A stretch of 64,000 nucleotides of DNA from Chryseobacterium turcicum (lineage in GTDB: Bacteria; Bacteroidota; Bacteroidia; Flavobacteriales; Weeksellaceae), in the NCBI RefSeq assembly GCF_021010565.1, contig NZ_JAJNAY010000002.1:558001-622000 (forward strand). The letters are read 5' to 3'. This document shows positions 34,463 to 43,232 of the stretch, one piece after another. Position numbers and translations under genes: made by a program. A model generated the notes under the pieces. That model ran no database searches. It was not told where the DNA came from and saw only the letters and a program-made list of their open reading frames with translations. The first letter of the stretch is position 1; every line of letters begins with the position of its first letter.

Positions 34463-35137
34463 TTAATCTTGAATTTGCGACTTAAAAATTTCTAGAATAT
34501 CAAATGCTTTCGGATTAGATTTCAGTAATGCATCTACTTTTTCCTGAGTATTTCTCGGATTTTTTTCGTCTGGTTTGGCAGAGAGCCCATCCTTCAGTAT
34601 GATAATTCTCGTCTGATGTAAAATAGCTTCTCCTCCATTTAAAGAGGTATGCCCATCTTCAGCATTTTTTTTGAAAAGAACAATTTGATTCGTTGATTTA
34701 TTTTGCCACAAATAATCAATAACTATATTTTTATCATCTTTATATTCATATTTTTTCAATGGTTTTCCATATCTCTTTTTTAATATCTCAAAAAAATCAT
34801 TTCCCAGCTTTTCATCAATGATTTCTAATTCAAATCCCAAATACTTATTTTCTTTGTAAGAATCAACAACAATATTCAATATATTTGAATAAGTAGCTCC
34901 TTCATTTTTAAATTTAATACTGTCATCTTTTAAAGATATTCCGAAGAGTTTAAATTTATTAATTTTTTTTACCCTATAAATCCCTTCTAAAGGAACGTAA
35001 AGACTAAAATCTTTTTCTAAATTATCAACAAAAGCTATTTTTTCATTATATTTTAAAGTTTCTAAATCTGTTCGACCATTACAAGATGTGATGATGAACA
35101 ACCCTATTAATAGAATTAAGTTTTTTATTTTTTTCAT
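34463..35137 (-). CDS. lipoprotein, type VI island
   Basis: This 224-aa protein has a lipoprotein signal (ILLIGLFIITSC, Cys about 19), then a domain with GIYRVKKINKFKLFGI, YSNILNIVVDSYKENKYLGFE and FFEILKKRYGKPLKKYEY. It starts 12 bases after the 910-aa effector candidate, so it is co-transcribed with it. This is the usual position of an immunity gene. No family was recognised. Confidence 0.65.
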   Translation of the reverse strand: MKKIKNLILLIGLFIITSCNGRTDLETLKYNEKIAFVDNLEKDFSLYVPLEGIYRVKKINKFKLFGISLKDDSIKFKNEGATYSNILNIVVDSYKENKYLGFELEIIDEKLGNDFFEILKKRYGKPLKKYEYKDDKNIVIDYLWQNKSTNQIVLFKKNAEDGHTSLNGGEAILHQTRIIILKDGLSAKPDEKNPRNTQEKVDALLKSNPKAFDILEIFKSQIQD

Positions 35138-35148
35138 TTTCTTATTTT

Positions 35149-37881
35149 TTATTTATCATTTTTAATTAGAGGTATATTTGCATTTATACCAAATAGCTTT
35201 TCAAGTTCTTTAACAACGTCAAAAGGAGGAATAACATTAGGATAATTACCCTCAGCAAGAGTATATTTTTCATTATCCTCTACTGCATGTTTATCTTTTA
35301 CAATTTTGATTGCCAACCCAGCACTCACTTCTACCAAATACTTTGCATTCAAGCCATCAAAACCTAATATTGGTCTATAATATAGACCACCTTTATCATC
35401 AGCATAGTTAATCGTGTGACCAAAAGTAATAGAAGCATCTCCAGATGCAGAAGCTTCAAAATAAGCTGAAACCGTTAGTACAACAACAGACAATTCTCCT
35501 CTTATTTTAACTCCAACTTTCAATTCTACTTTTAATCTACTACTTCCTTCTACTTTTAGTTTGGAATCTTTTATTTCTTCTTCAGTATTAAATATTAAAT
35601 GAGTATCTAGATTAATTGTCTGAGTAACAACCAAATCCATATAAATATCTATATTAGCTTTAAAAGCTACATCATCGTTACCAAATTTAACGCCTTTTTT
35701 TAATTTTCCTTGAATACGTTTATAAAGTTCTGTTACTCCAGGTCCTGCTCCTACAATTTGACTTCCGACAAAAACTGCAGTTCCTAATAAATCTATGGTT
35801 ACTTCTAGACCTATCAACGGTTTTGCAATTAGATGTAGATCTACGTGGGTTCCCAAAACCTGATTATTATTTTTCGGATGTGCTAAATACCAGTCTCCTG
35901 TAAAATTTATATTGGGAGGCTTTACGGCAAATGTCATAGGAATACCTGTAGGGGAGCAGCCTTTGGTTTGGCTTGTTATTCCGTCAGCAATTGCGCCAAT
36001 AGAAGAAAAAATTTCATATAGCTTTTTTATTTTGGTTTCATATTCATATTTAAATTCATTTTCTCTTCGATCATTGTCCCATTTTGCTTTCAGACTAAAA
36101 CCTAATGAAGCATCTTTTTGTTTCCATCTTTTTTCTGCTCCCATTTTTCCCGCCTTTTTTTGCCATTCTTTGTGTTCATGTGGATCTAAATTCTGCCACT
36201 TTACGCCAAGATCGTTTGTCAGATTAAAAAACAATTCTAAAGTCCATTTCACATCAGGGTAGGTTTTGACAATAACTGTAGGAATATTTTTATTGGCAAA
36301 GTAGGTGCAAGAATGAATATGTATATTTGTTTTATTAGGGGTTGTAGAAGCAGGCCAAATATACTGTATCGGAAATGCGTTGAATACTGACAAATCAGAA
36401 TATACTTCATACTGTTTACTTGGAACCGGGAATGATTCTACTTTCTCATTCCCATTCTTAACCTGTCCTATATCTGTGATTATTATATTTTTTTCGTGAG
36501 AGCCAATACACCCCTTATTTTCAAAATTATTTACCTGTATATTGATTTTTTTCTTATTTGTAGAATCATAGGGCGGAGCAATCACTTCGTAGATTAATGA
36601 TAACTCATCATGATCGATTACCGAGAATCTGATTTTTGCTCTTCGGTTTTCCTCATGCTGTTTTTCAGTAAGATCAGTGCCTTTATAAATTAACTGATTT
36701 TCGCCTAGTCCATGTGGAAGAAATTTTGTACTACTCAGACCTTGTTGTTTCAAATACTGAGCTACCGCTTCTGATCTATTTTGAGAAAGTCGTAAATTAA
36801 AATCTCCCGGACCTCTTTCATCAGCATGACCTTCTATAATTACATTAGAATGCTTGTTATTTTTGAGCTTACTTGCTATAACATCCAACGTTTTTCTGTC
36901 ATCTGCTCGAATATTATTTTTATTAAAATCAAAATGAATAGTCTCTACTATTTCATTATAAGATGTATGGGCTTTTCTTTTTAATTTTGTTTTTCCTTCT
37001 TCAAAAATAGAAATATTCTTATCATCAGTAATAACAATTTGTTTGAATTTACACAATCCTACACCTTGATGATTTTTCTCGGTGCTACCAACCAAAATAG
37101 TCGATTGATTTGATGGTTTTGTTTTATTAACGACTTTAAGTTCATTTTTAATATTCAAATATTTACCATGCTCTGTAACTCCATCTTTATCTCGTAAATA
37201 ACCACCGTTTTTTCTTTTAATTTTTACATAGAATTCTTCATTATCCTGAATAAATTTAATAGAAGATTTCCATTCTGATGTATTAGGAATTTTAAGATTG
37301 ATTTGACCGTCAGTTACTGTTACATTATATAACGTTCTCATTTTATAATTTCCGTTCCACATTTCATTATAAACCTCAACAACAACTACTTCTCCATTGA
37401 TTCCTTCTGTATCTGCGTGAAAGTGTATTTCTTCACCGTAACAAAATCCAAAGTTATTATCTTCAGTATTTTTCACATTTTTTCCGCCTCTTGTTCGGCT
37501 CCATATACTTGAAATAATTAACGGAGGGCAATTTGCTAAAAGAACAAGTCCTGTGAACTGAATGTCAGGTTTCCCCGTCATACTAGCTTCTACATAATAT
37601 GGATAACCGCATAGACGTTTCGGTATTTTATATGAAAAATATTTGTCGGTCATATACTGAATTCGGTCTATTATTTTTTTTCTGTCTTTATCAAGAACCA
37701 TCCAATATAAATGCCCTTTTTTTTGAGCTTCAGTAGTATCCGCATGCCACTCTTTTATATAAAAATGTGCTTTTTTATTAGCAGGAACGATTACCCATTT
37801 ATCAGCACTCACTCTCGAATTAGAATTATTCGCTTCATTGGGTTGAGGTACAAACTTTATTTTCTTTATTCCTTTTGACAT
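35149..37881 (-). CDS. 910-aa candidate type VI effector with central OmpA domain
   Basis: The product has no signal peptide. Residues 1-300 hold beta-rich domains (a WYDN-type start with DKWVIVPANKKAHFYIKEW, then an Ig-like part ending VVEVYNEMWNG). Residues 314-422 are a complete OmpA-like peptidoglycan-binding domain (HFDFNKNNI, IEGHADERGPGDFNLRLSQNR, ENRRAKIRF). Residues 595-860 alternate hydrophobic strands and include a Gly/Ala/Val-rich segment (687-712, LIGLEVTIDLLGTAVFVGSQIVGA, split here only for display) that could insert in membranes. It directly follows a PAAR-like gene. Export through the type VI spike and action at cell wall or membrane are inferred. Confidence 0.7.
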   Translation of the reverse strand: MSKGIKKIKFVPQPNEANNSNSRVSADKWVIVPANKKAHFYIKEWHADTTEAQKKGHLYWMVLDKDRKKIIDRIQYMTDKYFSYKIPKRLCGYPYYVEASMTGKPDIQFTGLVLLANCPPLIISSIWSRTRGGKNVKNTEDNNFGFCYGEEIHFHADTEGINGEVVVVEVYNEMWNGNYKMRTLYNVTVTDGQINLKIPNTSEWKSSIKFIQDNEEFYVKIKRKNGGYLRDKDGVTEHGKYLNIKNELKVVNKTKPSNQSTILVGSTEKNHQGVGLCKFKQIVITDDKNISIFEEGKTKLKRKAHTSYNEIVETIHFDFNKNNIRADDRKTLDVIASKLKNNKHSNVIIEGHADERGPGDFNLRLSQNRSEAVAQYLKQQGLSSTKFLPHGLGENQLIYKGTDLTEKQHEENRRAKIRFSVIDHDELSLIYEVIAPPYDSTNKKKINIQVNNFENKGCIGSHEKNIIITDIGQVKNGNEKVESFPVPSKQYEVYSDLSVFNAFPIQYIWPASTTPNKTNIHIHSCTYFANKNIPTVIVKTYPDVKWTLELFFNLTNDLGVKWQNLDPHEHKEWQKKAGKMGAEKRWKQKDASLGFSLKAKWDNDRRENEFKYEYETKIKKLYEIFSSIGAIADGITSQTKGCSPTGIPMTFAVKPPNINFTGDWYLAHPKNNNQVLGTHVDLHLIAKPLIGLEVTIDLLGTAVFVGSQIVGAGPGVTELYKRIQGKLKKGVKFGNDDVAFKANIDIYMDLVVTQTINLDTHLIFNTEEEIKDSKLKVEGSSRLKVELKVGVKIRGELSVVVLTVSAYFEASASGDASITFGHTINYADDKGGLYYRPILGFDGLNAKYLVEVSAGLAIKIVKDKHAVEDNEKYTLAEGNYPNVIPPFDVVKELEKLFGINANIPLIKNDK

Positions 37882-37884
37882 GTT

Positions 37885-38400
37885 TTACAATTTTAAGGAT
37901 TCTTCTTGCTCAGTCTGTCCCGCTTCAAGACCTTCATGTGTAGGTTGTTCTTCAAACATTTCCTCAGAATCTACCAACGGATTTATCTGCTGCTGTACAT
38001 CCTGATCTGCATTTTTAAAATTCTGCTTGCTCGCTTCTGCTCTTTGTCCGTGGTCTAAAATTTCTATACATGGAGTTCCAGCAATAGCACAAACAGCTTT
38101 GCTGTCTTCCAAAATAATATATCCGCCATTGCTAAGTTGTACTTTGTCATAGAAATTCTGCCATTCGGTGACCATAATTTTACACGGCGGTGGCGGACTT
38201 CCCATTTTCATGCAACTTCCGAATGTATTTTTTTCAAATGTTGCAGCTCCAATTTCTTTTGTGGTGACAATCAGTTTTTTGGCTGCACTTTTATCGTTGG
38301 CATACTCTTTTTGATGAGTAAGCACTTTAAGGTTATCCGGAGCTTGCCCAAATTGACATTTGCACATGGCTCCTTGTACTACGATGTGTTTTTCTGCCAT
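37885..38400 (-). CDS. DUF4280 PAAR-like tip protein
   Basis: This 171-aa protein starts AEKHIVVQGAMCKCQFGQAP, the DUF4280 signature, with conserved Cys and Gly and the Pro-rich GSPPPPCKI block. CAIAGTPCIEILDHGQ closes the domain. DUF4280 proteins act as PAAR-like caps on the VgrG spike and carry effectors in Bacteroidota type VI systems. The acidic C-terminal tail (EEQPTHEGLEAGQTEQEE) may dock the next gene product. It lies 3 bases before the 910-aa gene. Confidence 0.88.
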   Translation of the reverse strand: MAEKHIVVQGAMCKCQFGQAPDNLKVLTHQKEYANDKSAAKKLIVTTKEIGAATFEKNTFGSCMKMGSPPPPCKIMVTEWQNFYDKVQLSNGGYIILEDSKAVCAIAGTPCIEILDHGQRAEASKQNFKNADQDVQQQINPLVDSEEMFEEQPTHEGLEAGQTEQEESLKL

Positions 38401-38402
38401 GA

Positions 38403-39458
38403 TTACAATTCTTTATTTGAAATTACAATTCTCGATAAATAGTCGTTCCCGAATTCTAACTGAACGAATTTAGAATCCATTTTAAAAGTAACAACCGTCA
38501 AAGCTTTTGAAATATTTTCGTCAACCCCAACTGTCGTTTGATACAATTGGGCTTTATATCTTGCAAATTTATTTTTACATTCTAAAGGCGAACTGTCATT
38601 AAAAACCAAACCATAAGGCAATCCCGAAACAGCATCGTTTCCGAAATATTGGATGGCATAATATTCTTTACCATCGTTCATGTTTGCATAAATCATATTG
38701 AAACTTTCGAAATCCCAATTTGAATATTTTCCGTTTTTGCAGGTTTCACATTCCATTTCACTTGAATCTGTTTTCAGAAGTTTGGTGATCTGATCTGAGT
38801 TGGTCGGAAGACTGATAAATTGTTTTTTTGCGAAAAGATTTTGAAGATATTTTGAAACCATTTTATTTTGTAACTGTTTAGCTTGAATTTCTGTAATCTG
38901 AGCATCAGCCTGAGCAGCCATCATCGCTTCTGTTTCAGCATCAATTGAAGAATCGTCTACAGCCACCAATCCTTCAGACAAATTTTTGATTTTTGCATTT
39001 AAAAGAAATTCTTTCACTTCTTTTTCCAATTTCCCGGTTGATTTGGTCAACTTTACATCAACTTCTTTTTTAGACCAACTGTCAGGATTGATTTCTTCTA
39101 AAAATACAGTCACTTTCGTACTTTTTGCAGACACTTTTTTCAACGAAACATTCCAAATTGCTTTTTGGATGAATTGTTTTGGTTTTGCACCTTTTTTTAA
39201 AGCTAAATTTAAATATGGGTTTTTCTCATTTGCATCAAATTTCAAATCATATAAATCGACGGTTGTTGAAAACTCTTGATCTCCTGCAGCGGCCGCTTTC
39301 GGTTCGTCTTTCGTAAAATCATTTTTAAAATCAAAAATGGTATTTTGCAATTCCTCAATATTCTTTGGAACCGTAAATTCTACTTTCTGTCCGAAATTTA
39401 GACCGAAAATCAAAATGAACAGTGTTAAAAAAAGTTTATCATTAAATATTTTTTTCAT
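38403..39458 (-). CDS. exported protein of type VI island, unknown
   Basis: This 351-aa protein has a signal peptide (LFLTLFILIFGLNFGQ), an N-terminal mixed domain (DLYDLKFDANEKNPYLNL, AIWNVSLKKVSAKSTKVTVFLEE), a helical coiled segment (MMAAQADAQITEIQAKQLQNKM) and a C-terminal domain with two Cys (MECETCKNGKY). It sits 2 bases upstream of the PAAR-like gene. A chaperone-like or periplasmic accessory role is possible. No family was recognised. Confidence 0.7.
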   Translation of the reverse strand: MKKIFNDKLFLTLFILIFGLNFGQKVEFTVPKNIEELQNTIFDFKNDFTKDEPKAAAAGDQEFSTTVDLYDLKFDANEKNPYLNLALKKGAKPKQFIQKAIWNVSLKKVSAKSTKVTVFLEEINPDSWSKKEVDVKLTKSTGKLEKEVKEFLLNAKIKNLSEGLVAVDDSSIDAETEAMMAAQADAQITEIQAKQLQNKMVSKYLQNLFAKKQFISLPTNSDQITKLLKTDSSEMECETCKNGKYSNWDFESFNMIYANMNDGKEYYAIQYFGNDAVSGLPYGLVFNDSSPLECKNKFARYKAQLYQTTVGVDENISKALTVVTFKMDSKFVQLEFGNDYLSRIVISNKEL

Positions 39459-39474
39459 TGGTTTAATTTTAAAA

Positions 39475-40515
39475 TTAATCAGTGATAACGGTAATTATAA
39501 CTGATATTTTTTTTCTTTTTTCAAGATTGATATCGCATTCCAGATACAGTGATTCTGAAAGCTGAGTTTCCCCGTTAAGATAATACTGAAGTCTGAAGTT
39601 ACCATCATCATTCATTATCGGATTATCTTCTATTATCAATGAAAATGGTGCTCCGTTGATAAAATCATATCTACTTCTTTCATCGTATAAATTTCCATTC
39701 CCTTCGATATTGATTAAATCATATTCATCTTTTAAAGGGTCAATTTCAACTTTAAAGCGATAGCTCGGTTCAACAGCATTATTAATTATTGGAAAAGTTT
39801 CGGTCATTTCAGTTTGATACTTCTCATTAAACTTTTGGTAAATTCCAAAAAACAAAGTGCGGATGAAATAATCGTTTTTAATGAAAATAAAAAGTGAGCC
39901 CGGTTCATCCAAAACCTTTTCAATTTTCTGGCAATATTCATCTACAACTTCACCTTCAAATTCTTTATAAACTTCTTCTTTAATGCTATTCCATCTTTCT
40001 TTGAAAACCTCCACATTTTCAATAGTATTAAATTTGCCTTGCTGATCAACACTTATTGTCATCGGGTACAAAACTTTTGAGGTTTTATATGCCAACAAAT
40101 CTGCAATTTCATTGACTTCTTCTTCATTCAGGAAAAGAAGCGATATTCTGTCAACTTCAAAAAAATGAAATCCATTTTCATATTTAATCCATCGAACAGA
40201 AACATCATATTTTAGTTCATTTTTCTTTGTATCATTTTCAATCGTAATCATCGTGCTGTATTTCAGAATCGAATTTTCGGGCTGAAAAACCAATCTGTTT
40301 CCATGACCAAACTTTACGAGTTTACTTTTATCTTCAACTGCTGTTCGAGGCAAAAAAAGCTCTTTTTGTTTGGTAATATTTATTAAAATCTGATCTTCAA
40401 CTTTACAATGATTGTTATGAAAATGCTTCAACAACGACTCAGAAATATGATAAATATTCGTAATACTTTTCAGAGTTTCACCAGATTGAATGATATGTTT
40501 ATTAAATTTTTGCAT
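39475..40515 (-). CDS. LysM-domain protein of type VI island
   Basis: This 346-aa protein begins with a LysM domain (about 5-52: IIQSGETLKSITNIYHISESL...NHC) and has no signal peptide. About 290 residues of unrecognised alpha/beta sequence follow, with SLLFLNEEEVNEIADLLAYKTSKVLYP and FKVEIDPLKDEYDLINIEGNGNLYDE. LysM proteins without signals are common beside VgrG genes, where they can act as effector adaptors binding to peptidoglycan or spike. Here the role is inferred from position. Confidence 0.75.
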   Translation of the reverse strand: MQKFNKHIIQSGETLKSITNIYHISESLLKHFHNNHCKVEDQILINITKQKELFLPRTAVEDKSKLVKFGHGNRLVFQPENSILKYSTMITIENDTKKNELKYDVSVRWIKYENGFHFFEVDRISLLFLNEEEVNEIADLLAYKTSKVLYPMTISVDQQGKFNTIENVEVFKERWNSIKEEVYKEFEGEVVDEYCQKIEKVLDEPGSLFIFIKNDYFIRTLFFGIYQKFNEKYQTEMTETFPIINNAVEPSYRFKVEIDPLKDEYDLINIEGNGNLYDERSRYDFINGAPFSLIIEDNPIMNDDGNFRLQYYLNGETQLSESLYLECDINLEKRKKISVIITVITD

Positions 40516-40584
40516 AAAAATTACATTCCGCCTAGATACATAGAAGCTAAAAGTATCGGAATGCTGATTACTAAATTGATTATA

Positions 40585-41961
40585 TTAATGGGTTACTCTT
40601 TTTCTGTCTGATCGAGGATCTAAGCCAATTCCTTCTCTTTTTGCTGACCAATGCAAATATTTATTCCTTAATTCTCGGAGATCTTTTTGTTCGTTAATTT
40701 CGTTTTGATAATTTTGAGATGTTTTAACACCCTTATATTTGTTTTCAATTTCAGAATACCATTTAAAAGTATAAGGTTTACCTTCTCCCATCACATAAGT
40801 TTGAAGTCTTTTTTTGACTCTTGTCAATAGCGCATCATTTGAAACGAGATATTTTGTATTTTCAATTTGATCTACATCTACAGGCAATTCGTTTTTCTTC
40901 CCATACTGTGCCATGAAATGCAATGGTATGTAAGTATAATTTTTTATTAAATAGCGGGTACCCTGTAGTGCCCAATATAAATTGCCTCCGGTATAAATAA
41001 GTTGATCATCGTTATACCAACCTTCCGCTATTAATCTTTTTCTCAAAGGTTCTAAATCATTTCTATTAGTCCAGTCGGTCTCTATTTCTTTTACGATTTC
41101 GGTCTCAGTATTATAGCTTCCTCCAATATCAGAATGCACTCCAGGAAAACTTTTTTCTATACCTACATGAACATGAGTAAGATCAAAATTTTCTCGATGC
41201 TCGTTTTCTGCAACAAAATGAACAACCTTTTTCGCTAATGAAATCGTATTTAAATTCAACTCTGCAATATCATTACTGAAATTGATTCCATAAGAGGACA
41301 CCGTATCGTAAATACCTAAAAATCTAACCCTTACCACATCTACTTCAATACCCGCTTCTTTAAGCTTCAATCCTAAATGACCTCTCTTAGGTAATTGCAA
41401 TTCACTTGTCACATACCCATCACTATCTGTATAATAAACACTCCCCGATCTGCCTGCACTTCGTGGGGTTGCATTGTATTTTGCTTTGCCAATTTCATAA
41501 ACAAAATTTCTTGCTGCTGCTGCTCCCCTGCTAAAGCCAAAAACATCAAAAGTTAAAACTCCGATTTTTGTTTTTCCTGTAATCAAGGGTTTTAATTTTT
41601 TCGTTACAATCTCTTCACATCCTTTCCGAACTTTTCCTCTAATCCCCGTTGAACCGGTACCGGTACCATATCCTATATTGGAATCAGACTTTTTATCTTC
41701 AGTTCCAATTCCTTCTACATAGATGCTGCTTTTTTTATCATAATTGTCCCAAAGTCTGGCAACATTTGTCCAATCGCTATAATAACTGGATCCGGTATCT
41801 TTTTTACCATTTTTCTGAAATTCTGCACTGTTTTTTTTTCTTTCATCGGTATTGGTTTTATTATTACCCGTTCCGTCAAAAAAAACACCCAACGTAACAT
41901 TTATTACATTAGCATCTTCTAGTGCATCAGGAGTATAGCTGTTGAATATAATATTTGCCAT
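40585..41961 (-). CDS. DUF2235 lipase, Tle-type type VI effector
   Basis: This 458-aa protein has the DUF2235 alpha/beta-hydrolase domain. FFDGTGNN (28-34) opens the fold, GFSRGAAAARNF holds the nucleophile (Ser144), GIYDTVSS is a second conserved strand, and FPGVHSDIGGSY (273-283) gives the catalytic Asp region. These are hallmarks of Tle1-like phospholipases, which degrade membrane phospholipids of rival cells. The DUF2931 lipoprotein gene lies 3 bases upstream. It has no signal peptide, as expected for type VI cargo. Confidence 0.88.
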   Translation of the reverse strand: MANIIFNSYTPDALEDANVINVTLGVFFDGTGNNKTNTDERKKNSAEFQKNGKKDTGSSYYSDWTNVARLWDNYDKKSSIYVEGIGTEDKKSDSNIGYGTGTGSTGIRGKVRKGCEEIVTKKLKPLITGKTKIGVLTFDVFGFSRGAAAARNFVYEIGKAKYNATPRSAGRSGSVYYTDSDGYVTSELQLPKRGHLGLKLKEAGIEVDVVRVRFLGIYDTVSSYGINFSNDIAELNLNTISLAKKVVHFVAENEHRENFDLTHVHVGIEKSFPGVHSDIGGSYNTETEIVKEIETDWTNRNDLEPLRKRLIAEGWYNDDQLIYTGGNLYWALQGTRYLIKNYTYIPLHFMAQYGKKNELPVDVDQIENTKYLVSNDALLTRVKKRLQTYVMGEGKPYTFKWYSEIENKYKGVKTSQNYQNEINEQKDLRELRNKYLHWSAKREGIGLDPRSDRKRVTH

Positions 41962-41964
41962 CGT

Positions 41965-43071
41965 TTAATAAATTAATCTGAGATTATTTTTCAAAGGAAT
42001 CTTTTTTTCCTTTTGCTGTATATAGAGTTCTATATTTTTCCTTTCAGGCTCAATTTTTAAAATTATTTCTGAAGGTTCTTTCGGGTTTATATTTTCTTTG
42101 AATTGCTTATTTATTTCATTCAGATAAAAATCTAAAGGAATCATTTTTAAGCCTTTCTGTATATAATTTTTCCAATAATCTTTATTTTCTGTAAATACAA
42201 CCGACGCTCCGTATTCTTTCCCGTTTTTATCTTTAAAACCAATAGACAAACGATCCGGAATGGCTCTGTTTTTAGCTTTTACAGTCTCACCAGCTTCTGT
42301 AATAACATTTTCACTCTCCCCATTACACGTGCTTATATAAGTTTCTGTAAGTGTGTAACCGTTGGGCAATTCAATTTTCGGTTTCCAATCATACAACTCT
42401 CTAAATGCATCATAAATAGTAGCCGGAGGAACTCCGTTTGACGTTAAACTCTCTTTAATGTCCGGGCTCATCACGAAATCACTTTCTAATCTTTTCTTGG
42501 CATAATCATTTTCTAACATATACCGCGCATCTTCATACGCCTGCTCTTTGCTAATAATCGTATCATGCGCCTGAAAAACGCCTACTTCTTTCTGATCTTT
42601 TTCGCCCATTATCCATAACACAACCCTGCCCTTTGGAGCAAGACCAACGATAAATTCATCATATGTCTTCGTGATATATTTCCCTGAATGGTAACTCTTA
42701 AATCCTTCTTTAAACAAATCATAAATTTTCTTCTGATCTAAATCCCATTTTCCTGTGTAGAATTTTTCTTCTTTTAAAGAATACCAAGTAAACTCAAGCT
42801 TATGTGGTATCTGCATTTGCTCTTCAGAAACGTTCATGAGACCTCCATTTTCTCCCCAGCCTGTATTCTGTGTTCCCCAAATAGCATCAAATCCATATGT
42901 GAAATCATCTGAGATAATTGCTCCGGAATAAACTTCAATAGGATATTCTTGTGGCGCAGAGATTGTTCCGGTCCATTTAAATTTTTCTTCCACGTTCTTA
43001 TTTTGACAAGTTAATAATGAGAAACTACATAAAATGAAGATGAAAATGAATTTCAGTTTATTTATTCCCAT
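41965..43071 (-). CDS. DUF2931 lipoprotein, probable lipase immunity
   Basis: This 368-aa protein has a lipoprotein signal (FIFILCSFSLLTC, Cys about 22). The W-T-G-T-I-S-A-P-x-x-Y-P start and WGENGGLM segment are typical of DUF2931. DUF2931 lipoproteins commonly neighbour Tle-type lipases in type VI islands. Lying directly before the lipase gene (3-base gap), it is a good candidate for periplasmic immunity. The length is at the upper end for the family; the C-terminal 120 residues may be an extra domain. Confidence 0.8.
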   Translation of the reverse strand: MGINKLKFIFIFILCSFSLLTCQNKNVEEKFKWTGTISAPQEYPIEVYSGAIISDDFTYGFDAIWGTQNTGWGENGGLMNVSEEQMQIPHKLEFTWYSLKEEKFYTGKWDLDQKKIYDLFKEGFKSYHSGKYITKTYDEFIVGLAPKGRVVLWIMGEKDQKEVGVFQAHDTIISKEQAYEDARYMLENDYAKKRLESDFVMSPDIKESLTSNGVPPATIYDAFRELYDWKPKIELPNGYTLTETYISTCNGESENVITEAGETVKAKNRAIPDRLSIGFKDKNGKEYGASVVFTENKDYWKNYIQKGLKMIPLDFYLNEINKQFKENINPKEPSEIILKIEPERKNIELYIQQKEKKIPLKNNLRLIY

Positions 43072-43228
43072 GAGACATTATTTTTTTATTACTCGCCAAA
43101 ACAAGATTTCCACTTCTTGCTTCAGCATTTATTTTTTTGGCTATTTTTTCAGCCTTATTCCCAACACTTAAATTGTAAGTATCAGTAACTTTAATAATAA
43201 TATTTTTTGCTGTTTTTCGAATTGCCAT
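43058..43228 (-). CDS. 56-aa basic protein after vgrG
   Basis: ATG 43228 opens a 56-aa, Lys-rich frame (AIRKTAKNIIIKVTDTYNL to SHGNK). It starts 4 bases past the vgrG stop and overlaps the DUF2931 start by 14 bases, so coupled translation is expected. Its two-strand, one-helix size fits a chaperone-like or spike-associated micro-protein. A longer version from 43273 would overlap vgrG and is rejected. No family was recognised. Confidence 0.6.
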   Translation of the reverse strand: MAIRKTAKNIIIKVTDTYNLSVGNKAEKIAKKINAEARSGNLVLASNKKIMSHGNK

Positions 43229-43232
43229 GATT

